NCBI RefSeq assembly: GCF_019303475.1 | Contig: NZ_JABLSI010000002.1 | Span: 1 to 64,000 of the forward strand | Reading direction: 5' to 3' | DNA length: 64,000 nt | Source of the DNA: Streptomyces sp. JJ38 | GTDB lineage: Bacteria; Actinomycetota; Actinomycetes; Streptomycetales; Streptomycetaceae | Shown here: in pieces, positions 10,859 to 18,546 of the stretch | Layout: each line of letters starts with the position of its first letter | How positions within the stretch are numbered: the stretch's first letter is position 1 | Position numbers and translations under genes: made by a program | Notes under the pieces: model-generated | The model's input: the letters and a program-made list of their open reading frames with translations, nothing else | Told to the model about the DNA's origin: nothing | Database searches by the model: none

Positions 10859-10886
10859 GGCCGCCCGCACCCGGGTGCGGGCGGCC
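10859..10886. repeat. perfect 28-bp GC-rich palindrome
   Basis: GGCCGCCCGCACCC is followed directly by its reverse complement, centred between 10872 and 10873. It can form a long hairpin. It lies just upstream of the presumed leaderless promoter of the zincin-like gene, so it would not be in that transcript unless a promoter lies further upstream. It could insulate that promoter from read-through or act as an operator. Confidence 0.6.
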
Positions 10887-10895
10887 GCCTCCGGA

Positions 10896-10901
10896 TACGC
10901 T
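10896..10901 (+). promoter_or_regulatory. -10 element giving a leaderless mRNA
   Basis: TACGCT ends eight bases before the ATG at 10910. With usual -10 to start-site spacing, transcription would begin at or next to the start codon. No ribosome binding site is visible, which supports leaderless translation. Confidence 0.5.
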
Positions 10902-10909
10902 CAGGGGTG

Positions 10910-11374
10910 ATGAGCAACGCCGTACCGCCGCATCGGCCACCGAACCGGGCGCGCCACCGGGACCGCCACGGCCGGGGCATGCGCGGCCCTCTCGCGCCGC
11001 CGCAGGTCCCGCTCGCCGTCAGCCGTGCCGCCTCGTTCGACGACCTCGTGCGCGACTCGGCGGAACGGCTGGAGCGGCAGTGGCCCCAGCTCTCCTCGGT
11101 GCGCTTCGGGGTGCAGGACGTGCCGGCGCTCGACGGCCCCGGGCAGGCCCAGGACGTCTGGGAGGGCCTCGGCCACCCCGTGCCGCTCGGCCGGCTGGTC
11201 CCGGCGCACGGCGACCGGCCCGACCAGGTGATCGTCTACCGCCGGCCCGTGGAGCTGCGCAGCCGGACCCGCGAGGAACGGGCGCTCCTCGTGCACGAGG
11301 TCGTCGTCGAGCAGGTGGCCGAGCTGCTCGGCCTCGCCCCCGAGTCCGTCGACCCCCGGTACGGCCAGGACTGA
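10910..11374 (+). CDS. zincin-like metallopeptidase-family protein with altered active site
   Basis: A 154-aa protein of the Zincin_1 (minimal metallopeptidase) family. After a basic N-terminus rich in Pro/His/Arg it contains FDDLVRDSAERLERQWPQL and, near the C-terminus, RALLVHEVVVEQVAELLGL. In the family the corresponding helix carries HExxHxxG. Here the second histidine is replaced (HEVVVEQ), so zinc-peptidase activity is doubtful; I recall the same change in related actinobacterial proteins. The ATG at 10910 is favoured by the -10 element just upstream, and a GTG one codon earlier is possible. Confidence 0.82.
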   Translation: MSNAVPPHRPPNRARHRDRHGRGMRGPLAPPQVPLAVSRAASFDDLVRDSAERLERQWPQLSSVRFGVQDVPALDGPGQAQDVWEGLGHPVPLGRLVPAHGDRPDQVIVYRRPVELRSRTREERALLVHEVVVEQVAELLGLAPESVDPRYGQD

Positions 11375-11398
11375 CCGACGGCCCGGCCCCGGCCGGGG

Positions 11399-12991
11399 CT
11401 ACCGGCCCAGGACGGCGAGGTCCTGGTTGGCCGGAGGAACGGTCACGGTGCCACCGTCGTCCGACAGCGCCTGCACCGTGAACATCGGGATGCCGTCCTC
11501 CTCGCGCTCCAGCATCCGCGACACGTACACCGGGCCGCCCGAGAGGGGTTCGACGGTGAGCGCGAAGCGCCCTTCCCCGTCCTCGGGCAGCAGGTCGTCG
11601 ACCGCCGTCGTCGATCCCGGCTTCAGGGTGACCGTGCGCTCGGCCGGCGTGCCGCCCTCGCTCCCCGCCGAGGCCGTGACCTTCACCTTCGCGCCGTCCT
11701 GCGGTGCCGTCAGGTGGAGGGTGCTGCCCTTCCGCTCGTTCCCCGCGGCCGTGGCGCGCCACTCGACCGGGCCGGTCGACGGGATGAAGGCGACCTCACG
11801 CTCGCCCGCGGCCTCCTCGCCGTCGCCGTTTTCGCCGTCCCCGCCGCCGTCCTGGTCGCCGGAGCCGTCCGTGCCGCCCCGGACCACGCGCGCCGCGGCC
11901 ACCACCGGGGCCTTGCCGTCCCCCTCCTCCGGGGTGAGGACCAGGGACGCCGGCTCCCCGCGGGTGAGTTCCCGGAGGTCCACGGACGTCGTCATACCGC
12001 TCTTGACGTGCAGGGTCTCCTGGCCCGCCGGGGTGAAGGAGCCGGACGGGCCGGCCAGCTCGACCGTGAACGTCACGTCCGAGTCGCCGGGCGTGAAGGC
12101 GCTGAGCCGCACCTCGGTGGCGTCCCCGGGAAGGCCCGGGATCACCACCTGGCCGGGGCTCTCGGCAGCCGGGGTGAGCCAGTCGGAACCGAGCTTCTCG
12201 TCCACGGCCTGAAGCTGCGCGCCGACCCGGCCCGAGCGGACGGCGACGTGCAGCGTCGCGCTCTGGACCGGTTCCGGGGTGAGCGCCGACAGCAGCACCG
12301 GCACCGTCGAGTGGGCGGGAACGTTGATGCCCGAGCCGCTCTCGGCCTCGATCGCGCCCTCGGGGCCGTACAGCTTCAGGTCGACGGTGGCCGAGGCCTC
12401 GTCGGGGTTGGTGAGGTGGATGTAGTCGTGGCGCTTCTCCGCGGTGCTGACCCCGGGGAACCAGAAGCGGGTGTCGGGCACCGAGCACTGCAGCCCGAGC
12501 AGGCCGCGGCCGCCGCCCACGGCGACGAGGGTCGTCTGCTGCACGGTCCAGCCGGGGGCGAGCGCGCCCGTCGCGGTGCCGCTGAGCGCGGGGATGTCGA
12601 TGCTGTCCGCGGTGTGGGTGGCGGGCCGACCGGGCTGGGTGAGGGCGAGCAGCGGCTTCGCGTCCTCGGGCCGCTTCTCGGAACCGCCGTTGTCGAGGGT
12701 CGAGACGGCGGGCAGCAGCCCGGCGCGGCCCTCGGCGTCCTCCTCGCCGCTCTCCGCCGCACCGCTGCCCGGGGCGCCCGGGGAGAAGGCCGTGAAGGTC
12801 GTCTCGGCCAGGTCGGAGGGCGCGGGCTGGGGGCAGACGAGGGTGGAGCGCTGGACGGGCCGGCGCTCGGCGTCCGCCAGGGAGCCGGTGCCGGGTTCGG
12901 CTCCGGACGTCGTCACCGTGGCGGCCCCGGTGAGGGCGGCGAGCGCGGCGACGGCCGCGGCGAGGGCGGTGACGGGGCGGTTGAGGCTCAC
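11399..12991 (-). CDS. DUF5719 family secreted/anchored protein
   Basis: A 530-aa protein with an N-terminal hydrophobic signal or anchor, VTALAAAVAALAALTGAATV, after a short basic start (VSLNRP). The body is built of beta-rich repeats (YIHLTNPDEASATVDLKLYG, LRLSAFTPGDSDVTF-like strands) and has a low-complexity Gly/Asp/Glu linker near residue 400. The GTG start overlaps the stop codon of the upstream glycosyltransferase by 4 bp (GTGA), implying translational coupling. Orientation suggests an extracytoplasmic partner of that large glycosyltransferase. Its biochemical role is unknown. Confidence 0.85.
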   Translation of the reverse strand: MSLNRPVTALAAAVAALAALTGAATVTTSGAEPGTGSLADAERRPVQRSTLVCPQPAPSDLAETTFTAFSPGAPGSGAAESGEEDAEGRAGLLPAVSTLDNGGSEKRPEDAKPLLALTQPGRPATHTADSIDIPALSGTATGALAPGWTVQQTTLVAVGGGRGLLGLQCSVPDTRFWFPGVSTAEKRHDYIHLTNPDEASATVDLKLYGPEGAIEAESGSGINVPAHSTVPVLLSALTPEPVQSATLHVAVRSGRVGAQLQAVDEKLGSDWLTPAAESPGQVVIPGLPGDATEVRLSAFTPGDSDVTFTVELAGPSGSFTPAGQETLHVKSGMTTSVDLRELTRGEPASLVLTPEEGDGKAPVVAAARVVRGGTDGSGDQDGGGDGENGDGEEAAGEREVAFIPSTGPVEWRATAAGNERKGSTLHLTAPQDGAKVKVTASAGSEGGTPAERTVTLKPGSTTAVDDLLPEDGEGRFALTVEPLSGGPVYVSRMLEREEDGIPMFTVQALSDDGGTVTVPPANQDLAVLGR

Positions 12992-15900
12992 TGCTGGCTC
13001 CGGTGGTCGTACGTCGTGCCGTCGTGGTGGCCCCGGCCGTCGTCGCGGGCGGCGTGGGCGTCGTGGGTGCCGTACGCGCTGTACGCGTCGTAGGAGCCGT
13101 CGTACCCGTGCTGCGGGCCGGGGACGGAGGGCTGGGCCTGCGCCTCCCACCCCGGGTCGCCACCCCAGCCGGAGCCCGCGGGCACCTCGGGAGCCGCGGG
13201 CCCCTCGGGAGCCGGGGGCACGCCGGGGGCCGCCGGGTCGGCGGACGGGGTGCGCTCCGCGGCGGCGGCGCGGAGCCGCCGGGCCCGGCGGCCCTCCCCG
13301 TCGAAGGGCTGGGCGGGTACGGCCGCGGCCTCCGCCTCGGGCAGGTCGTCGTCGTTGTGCTGCTTGCGGCCCGGCAGGGCCAGCACCAGGACGACGAGCA
13401 GCCCGAAGACCTGGGTCCACACCCACACGGTGCGGCTGGTCGGCGTCTCGTACTCGACGGTGACGCGCCCGGCCGACGGGAGCAGCTCGAAGCCCTGGGC
13501 CCAGCCGTCCAGCGTGACGGGTTCGAGCTCCCGGCCGTTCTGGGTGGCGCGCCAGCCGTCCGAGGCGGCGTCCGCGAGGCGCAGCACCCGCCCCTCGGGG
13601 CCCACCGGGATCTCGGCGGCCACGTCGACCGGCCCGGCGGCCACGGCGACCGGGTCCTCGCCCTCGGCCACGATCGTCACGCGCGCGATGTCCACGCCGG
13701 TACCGTCGTCCACACGCCACAGGTGGCCGCCGTGCTGGTCGCTGAGGCGCTGGAGTCCCGGCGTACCGCCCAGGACGCGGACGAGGTCGCGGGAGGCGTC
13801 GCCGCGCACGAAGACGTAGCGGACGCCGTATCCGGCCAGCTGGTCGCGCTGGTCGGCTCCGGACCCGGCGACGAGGTTGGCCACGGTGTCCGCGAGGTGC
13901 TCGGGCTCCTCGGCGCCCCGGAGGACGTCGCCGTCGCCGAGCCGGGCACCGGAGCCGCGGACGAGCATGTAGCGGACCTCCTCGCCGCCGCCCTCCAGGA
14001 CGAGCGTGCGGGGGCGGTCGGCCGTGGCCGCCTCCTCCGCGACGAAGGCCGGCACCTGCACGGGGCTGCGCCGCTGGAGTGGTCCGTCGGCGCCGTGCAC
14101 CATCCAGCCGACCGCCGAGACGGCGGGCGCGAGCGCGGCCAGCGCGGCGACCAGCACGGCCACCGGCTGCCGCCAGCCGAAGGACTGGGCGGCGACGCGG
14201 GTGCGGGCGCCCTCCGCGCCCAGCAGGGCGGCCGCGATCAGGGCGAGGCCGTAGACGAGCGACGCGGGCCCGGCCCAGCCGGAACCGGCCGAGAGGACGG
14301 CGAACAGCAGCCCGGTGAGGGCCACGCCCCACAGCCCGCGGACGGCCGGCTGCCGCTCGGGGCGCAGCAGGGCCGCCAGGGCGGCCAGGAGCAGTCCGAC
14401 GAGGACCAGCCCGCCGTACGTGCCGGGGCCGCCCGGGTCCAGGGTGAGCAGGCCGAGCGCGGAGGCGGTACCGCCGTCGTAGGGCAGACCGGCCTCGTCG
14501 AGCAGCGATCCAGGGCTGGTCAGCAGCGTCAGCGACCAGGGGGCGAGCAGCAGGAGCGGGGTGCCCAGGAGCAGCAGCGCCCGCGGCCCGAGCGTGCCGA
14601 CCCCGGCGCCCTGTCGCAGCCTGGCACCGAGGAGAGCCAGGGCCAGGACGGCGGCGACGGCCCAGACGACGGGCGTGAACGCGGTGACGAGCGTCAGCAG
14701 GAGCACGCAGGCCCACAGGGCACGCCAGGTGGGCCGTCCCGTCCGCCCGATCCCGGCGGCGGCCACGGCCGTGCGGGCGAGCGGTGGCAGCAGCACGGCG
14801 AGCACGGCCGTGCCGACCCGGCCCGAGGCCAGCGCGCCGGTGGCGGCGGGCAGGAAGGCGTAGGCGACGGCGCCCCAGGCGCGCAGCAGCCGGGAGTCGA
14901 CGAGCGGGCGGGAGACGAAGTACGCGGAGAAGCCGGCGAGCGGGACGGAGCACACGAGCAGCAGCGTCATGGCGAGCCCGGGGCTGCCGAAGAGGAGTGC
15001 GGCCAGCCCGGCGAGGAGCGCGAGGTAGGGCGGCGCGGTCTCGGTGCCGCCGATGCCGACGGGCTGCCAGGCGTCGGCGTAGCGCGACCACAGCCCAAAG
15101 ACGTCTCCGGGGGCGGGCAGCAGCGCGCCCCCGGCGAGGGCGCCGGAGTCCAGCAGCGCCCGGCAGGCGACGAGCGAGACGAGCAGCAGGGCGGCGAAGA
15201 GCATGGGCCCGGGGCGGCGGGCGATGCGCTTGACCCGGGCGAACTGTTCGACTTCCAGGAAGTCGGCGTCCTCGGCGCCGGGGCCCGACTCGACGGCACC
15301 GTGCCGGCCGCCGCCTCCGGGCGGCGTCTCGGTGCCGGCGCGCCGGGAGATGCTGGACGCGGCCTGTTCCAGGGTGGCCCGCACGGTGGCGCCGGGCGGC
15401 GGGAACAGGGGCCGCAGCTCCTTCGGTTCGGGTGGGGACTCTCCCGGCGGCAGGGCCGGGTTCCGCTTCCCGCGCCGCCGCCGGGCCGCGAGGATCAGTC
15501 CGGGGCGCAGCAGCGTGCGGGAGAGGCCGGTGATCTCTTCGAGCGCCTGTCCCGGCACCTTGCCGACGACGTAGGCGAGGGTGCGCACGAGCGTGCCGAG
15601 GACGAGCCGCAGGAACACCCACGGCAACGCCCGTCCGGGGGCGTTGACGAGCAGCGTGTAGACGGCACCCGCCTTGTCCACCCGGTGCGGCCCGGCCACG
15701 GTGCGGCCCGCGCAGTCGATGGGACGCCGTTCCCGGGACGCCGCCTCGGCATGCCGCAGCACGGCCTGCGGGGCGATGAGCACGGAGTGTCCGGCGGCGT
15801 TGGCGCGCCAGCACAGGTCGACGTCGTCCCGCATGAGGGGCAGGCGCCGGTCGAAGCCGCCGAGCCGCTCGAAGACGTCGCGCCGGATGAGCATGCCCGC

Positions 15901-16566
15901 GGTGGACACGGCGAGCACCTGGCGTACCTGGTCGTGCTGGCCCTGGTCCTGTTCCCGGCGGTCCAGGCCGGTCCACCGGCGGCCGCTGGGGGCGATCGTG
16001 ACGCCGGTCTCCAGGAGTTGGCGGCGGTTGTACCAGCTGCGCAGTTTGGGGCCGACGACGCAGGCCGAGGGGCTGGAGTCGGCGACGCGCAGCAGTTCGA
16101 GCAGGGCGTCGGGCTCGGGAGCGCAGTCGTCGTGCAGGAGCCACAGCCAGTGCACCGGCTCCCCGTAGGGGAGTTCGGGCATGTCGTAGGCATCCATGCG
16201 CCAGGTGCGGGTGGCCGGGTCCCAGGCGCTGGGGCGCTTCAGGTACGGCAGGTCGTCGGGGGTCAGGACGGGCGCGGTGCGGGCCGCCTCGCCCACGGCG
16301 TTGCCGAAGCCGGTGCGACGGGCGAGGTGCAGGACGCGGTCGGGTCCGAAGGCGTCCGCGAGAAGCTCGGCGGAGCCGTCGGCGCTGCCGGTGTCGGCCG
16401 CGATGACGTCCTGCGGAGGGCGCGTCTGGCCGGTGACTCCGGCCAGGGCGTCGGGAAGCCAGCGCTCACCGTCGTGGGAGACGAGCACGGCGGTGACGAC
16501 ATGCTGGGGGAACTCGGGCGCGGCCTGCTCGTACTGGGCCGCCGACGACTGGCTGTGCACGGACAT
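12988..16566 (-). CDS. large GT2 glycosyltransferase with multi-pass membrane domain
   Basis: A 1192-aa fusion. Residues about 20-330 form a family-2 glycosyltransferase: TAVLVSHDGERWLPDALAG, the nucleotide-site AADTGSADGS, WLWLLHDDCAPEPDALLEL, and a C-terminal LMRDDVDLCWRANAAGH acid/ED region. After a Pro/Glu-rich linker, roughly 12 hydrophobic segments run from about residue 440 to 830. They are followed by an extracytoplasmic domain (about 850-1060), a final membrane helix in VWVWTQVFGLLVVLVLALPG, and a His/Tyr/Gly-rich cytoplasmic tail. The architecture resembles membrane glycosyltransferases that build cell-wall polymers on lipid carriers. It is translationally coupled to the DUF5719 gene and lies between that gene and whiB. 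The acceptor and donor are unknown. Confidence 0.9.
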   Translation of the reverse strand: MSVHSQSSAAQYEQAAPEFPQHVVTAVLVSHDGERWLPDALAGVTGQTRPPQDVIAADTGSADGSAELLADAFGPDRVLHLARRTGFGNAVGEAARTAPVLTPDDLPYLKRPSAWDPATRTWRMDAYDMPELPYGEPVHWLWLLHDDCAPEPDALLELLRVADSSPSACVVGPKLRSWYNRRQLLETGVTIAPSGRRWTGLDRREQDQGQHDQVRQVLAVSTAGMLIRRDVFERLGGFDRRLPLMRDDVDLCWRANAAGHSVLIAPQAVLRHAEAASRERRPIDCAGRTVAGPHRVDKAGAVYTLLVNAPGRALPWVFLRLVLGTLVRTLAYVVGKVPGQALEEITGLSRTLLRPGLILAARRRRGKRNPALPPGESPPEPKELRPLFPPPGATVRATLEQAASSISRRAGTETPPGGGGRHGAVESGPGAEDADFLEVEQFARVKRIARRPGPMLFAALLLVSLVACRALLDSGALAGGALLPAPGDVFGLWSRYADAWQPVGIGGTETAPPYLALLAGLAALLFGSPGLAMTLLLVCSVPLAGFSAYFVSRPLVDSRLLRAWGAVAYAFLPAATGALASGRVGTAVLAVLLPPLARTAVAAAGIGRTGRPTWRALWACVLLLTLVTAFTPVVWAVAAVLALALLGARLRQGAGVGTLGPRALLLLGTPLLLLAPWSLTLLTSPGSLLDEAGLPYDGGTASALGLLTLDPGGPGTYGGLVLVGLLLAALAALLRPERQPAVRGLWGVALTGLLFAVLSAGSGWAGPASLVYGLALIAAALLGAEGARTRVAAQSFGWRQPVAVLVAALAALAPAVSAVGWMVHGADGPLQRRSPVQVPAFVAEEAATADRPRTLVLEGGGEEVRYMLVRGSGARLGDGDVLRGAEEPEHLADTVANLVAGSGADQRDQLAGYGVRYVFVRGDASRDLVRVLGGTPGLQRLSDQHGGHLWRVDDGTGVDIARVTIVAEGEDPVAVAAGPVDVAAEIPVGPEGRVLRLADAASDGWRATQNGRELEPVTLDGWAQGFELLPSAGRVTVEYETPTSRTVWVWTQVFGLLVVLVLALPGRKQHNDDDLPEAEAAAVPAQPFDGEGRRARRLRAAAAERTPSADPAAPGVPPAPEGPAAPEVPAGSGWGGDPGWEAQAQPSVPGPQHGYDGSYDAYSAYGTHDAHAARDDGRGHHDGTTYDHRSQQ

Positions 16567-16985
16567 CGAGCTGTGGGCCCCGGTCGGTGGGTGCGGTCGA
16601 CGCGGCTGCGTCGTGGACGGTGGCCCACACTAGCGCTGCGCCGCGTCGCGGCACCCCGTGCGGGGTTCCCCGCCCGCACGGCCGTTCGCCCCGCCGCTCC
16701 CCGGGTGACCTCCGGTCGCTCTCCGGTTCGTTCGCACCCGGTCGTTCGCCCGGTCGTTGCCCGGTCGCTCTCCGGTTCGTTCGCCGAGGGGAACGGCCCG
16801 GGCCCGGCCCGCCCGCGTGCAGCGCGCGGCCCCGGGCACGCGCGGGGCCGCGGAGGCCGGTCCAGGTTCCCGGCTCCCGCGGCCCCGGGCACGCACCCCG
16901 TCGGCGGGACGTGCGGCGCCGCCGGACCGGCGTCCGACGGCCTGCCCTCGCCCGTCGTCCCGCGGCCGCGGCCGGCGCCCCACAG
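16567..16985. other. intergenic region between GT2 gene and whiB
   Basis: No gene is supported here. On the minus strand TAGTGT (complement of 16627-16632) is a plausible -10 for the large glycosyltransferase gene, giving a leader of about 55 nt. A 24-bp direct repeat (entered separately) lies in the middle. The remainder is unusually GC-rich, low-information sequence. Confidence 0.5.
16712..16784. repeat. 24-bp direct repeat, two identical copies
   Basis: CCGGTCGCTCTCCGG followed by TTCGTTCGC occurs at 16712-16735 and again, identically, at 16761-16784, a 49-bp period. The spacer contains related CGGTCGTT/GTCGTTCGC pieces, so the block looks like a decayed tandem array. No function is evident. 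Confidence 0.7.
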
Positions 16986-17005
16986 CGGGCGGCCGACGCC
17001 GCCCG
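16986..17005 (-). terminator. whiB: hairpin after whiB
   Basis: CGGGCGGC, loop CGAC and GCCGCCCG form a perfect 8-bp stem 21 bp beyond the whiB stop codon. No T-tract follows, which is usual for Streptomyces terminators. Confidence 0.5.
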
Positions 17006-17025
17006 TCCGACCCCGGCGCCCGCCG

Positions 17026-17289
17026 TCAGACGGCGGCCTTCTTCAGGCGGCGGCGTTCCCGCTCGGAAAGTCCGCCCCAGATCCCGAAGCGCTCGTCATT
17101 GGCGAGTGCGTACTCGAGGCATTCGGATCGCACCTCGCAGGCGAGGCAGACCTTCTTGGCCTCGCGGGTGGAGCCGCCTTTCTCCGGGAAGAAGGACTCG
17201 GGATCCGTCTGCGCGCACAAGGCGCGCTCCTGCCAGCCGAGCTCCTCGTCTGCCTCCTGCACCAGCAGCTGCTGGAACGGCTCGGTCAT
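17026..17289 (-). CDS. whiB: sporulation regulator WhiB (iron-sulfur transcription factor)
   Basis: An 87-aa WhiB-like protein that appears nearly identical to WhiB of S. coelicolor. It has the Fe-S ligands Cys25 (RALCAQTDPESFFPEKGG), Cys48 and Cys51 (VCLACEV) and Cys57 (SECLEYA). It also has the GIWGGLSERERRRLKK C-terminal turn and basic helix. WhiB works with WhiA to start sporulation septation in aerial hyphae. Acidic residues dominate the first 20 positions. The ATG at 17289 lies about 60 nt after a predicted start site. It is monocistronic, with a hairpin just downstream. Confidence 0.97.
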   Translation of the reverse strand: MTEPFQQLLVQEADEELGWQERALCAQTDPESFFPEKGGSTREAKKVCLACEVRSECLEYALANDERFGIWGGLSERERRRLKKAAV

Positions 17290-17358
17290 GTGCGCGCCCC
17301 TTGTCGTCTTAATGTCCCCGTGATGCCGTCGTTATCTCCCGCGAACGACACGAGTGAA

Positions 17359-17388
17359 ATTACAAGTGTGCCGATCCGGACCAGTCAA
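17359..17388 (-). promoter_or_regulatory. whiB: whiB promoter
   Basis: On the minus strand TTGACT (17383-17388), an 18-bp spacer and TGTAAT (17359-17364) make a five-of-six plus five-of-six match to the vegetative consensus. Transcription would begin near 17351, about 60 nt before the start codon. whiB in S. coelicolor is known to have more than one promoter, so a developmental promoter may lie nearby. Confidence 0.6.
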
Positions 17389-17414
17389 GCCGGGTTCTGC
17401 TAGCGGGCCCGTTA

Positions 17415-17429
17415 TTCACTCTGCGGAAC
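17415..17429. promoter_or_regulatory. candidate BldD operator upstream of whiB
   Basis: TCACTCTGCGGAA (17416-17428) fits the pseudo-palindromic BldD consensus TNACNCWGNGTNA at all but one constrained position. It lies about 30 bp upstream of the predicted whiB -35. whiB is a known BldD/c-di-GMP target in Streptomyces. The match is by eye only. Confidence 0.4.
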
Positions 17430-17927
17430 CAAGCCCCCGCAGTAAGTGTTGAAATCGCCCCAAACGATGACAACCGAATCCGGCCTCCCCCGCTTGTACC
17501 CGCCACCGGAGGAGGTCGCGACGGACCCCGGCCGCAGCGCGCGACGACACCCGAAGCGACCAAGATCACAGATCGGTCACGGATCGACAACGCCACCCGC
17601 GTGCGTGGTTGCTGCGGCATGTATCCCCCAACGAGGGGCACAAACCTTTCCTCACGGCCCCTCACCGGATGGAGTGACAGCGGCCACCAAACGGGCGGAG
17701 TCGGTTGACAAGGGAACGAACGACACGCTGTTCTTGCTCCCATGGCCGAGCCGACAGCGAGCGCTGCGAACCGCCCGCCCCGCAGCCGTGGGGCCCTTCG
17801 CGCTGCCCTGGCTCCCTGCCGCTGTTGTTCCTGTCGCTGTTGTTGAGACGTTCCGTCTCCTCCTCCAGCCCGCCCGTCGCCCGCCGCCCGGGCGGCCTTC
17901 GCACCGCACCCACAGGAACCGCACACC
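17430..17927. other. intergenic region, divergent from whiB
   Basis: About 500 bp without a supported gene. On the plus strand TTGACA (17705-17710) is a good -35, but the sequence 17 bp on (CTGTTC) is a weak -10. If used, it would give a leader of about 190 nt for the gene at 17928. No RNA gene or terminator is evident. Confidence 0.4.
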
Positions 17928-18533
17928 GTGAACAGCGACGTCGAGATCGCCGGCGACATCCTCGCCGTACCCCACCTGCTGCCGCCCGCCCCGAAGCACC
18001 CCCGCACCGTCGCCGACCTGGCCGGGCTCGCCGCACGCTTCGCGGCCGACCGCGAGAGCTGGGAGCCGCTCGTCCGCTATGACGCCGGCTCCCGCCGGTA
18101 CCGCCGCCTGCGCAGCGGGCCCAGCCACGAGGTGTGGCTGCTCAGCTGGGTGCCGGGGCAGGGCACCACCCCGAACGCGCCCGGGGACGAGCCCGTGGGC
18201 CCGGTCGCGGACGATGCCGCCGGAGCCGCGCCCGGGGCGGCCGCCACCGGAGCCGGGGACGTGCCCGCGCTCAGCGCCGGCGTCCTGGCCGTGCTCGCCG
18301 GCCGACTGACCGAGCGCACCGGCCCGTTGACGCGGACGCTGACGCCGGGCACGCGGCGGGTGTTCGCGGCCGGCCCCGCCCGCGAACTCGTCAACGACGC
18401 GCTGGAGCCCGCCGTCGCCCTGCTCGTCGTCCCGCGGCCCACGCCGGGGGCGGACCCCCTCCCCGGCCGGGGTGCGGCGTCAGCGTACGCACCGCACCGC
18501 TCGCCCGCGGCCCGGGACCTCGCCCTCGGCTGA
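17928..18533 (+). CDS. cysteine-dioxygenase-like cupin lacking all metal ligands
   Basis: A 201-aa protein with the overall sequence frame of bacterial type I cysteine dioxygenases: VADLAGLAARFAADRESWEPLVRYD, the paired-Arg RRYRRLRSGPSHEVWLLSWVPGQGT, then GVLAVLAGRLTERTG and TLTPGTRRVFAAGP. In that family WVPGQG is followed within a few residues by the HxHG iron ligands. Here an Ala/Gly/Asp-rich insert of about 30 residues (83-113) with no histidine takes its place. The expected third ligand in a SLHVY-like strand reads ALLVV, and the usual YVHEVVND reads PARELVND. It is therefore unlikely to be an active dioxygenase. The GTG at 17928 has AGGAA nine bases upstream. It lies just before the F420 genes. 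Confidence 0.75.
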   Translation: MNSDVEIAGDILAVPHLLPPAPKHPRTVADLAGLAARFAADRESWEPLVRYDAGSRRYRRLRSGPSHEVWLLSWVPGQGTTPNAPGDEPVGPVADDAAGAAPGAAATGAGDVPALSAGVLAVLAGRLTERTGPLTRTLTPGTRRVFAAGPARELVNDALEPAVALLVVPRPTPGADPLPGRGAASAYAPHRSPAARDLALG

Positions 18534-18546
18534 CAGACTGGGCCGC

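Noticed and set aside
10546..11481. Long plus-strand frame over the DUF3499/zincin gap
   Set aside because: It is Arg/Pro-rich with shadow-frame composition and overlaps the zincin-like gene, which has family similarity in a different frame.
16712..16784. Possible CRISPR-like array
   Set aside because: Only two repeats with a 25-bp spacer made of related sequence, and no cas genes nearby.
17416..17433. tRNA or small RNA near whiB
   Set aside because: No cloverleaf or conserved tRNA elements could be found; the sequence fits promoter and operator features better.
17360..18007. Long minus-strand frame overlapping the whiB upstream region
   Set aside because: It would cover the whiB promoter and the start of the cysteine-dioxygenase-like gene. 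Its composition is that of a GC-rich shadow frame.
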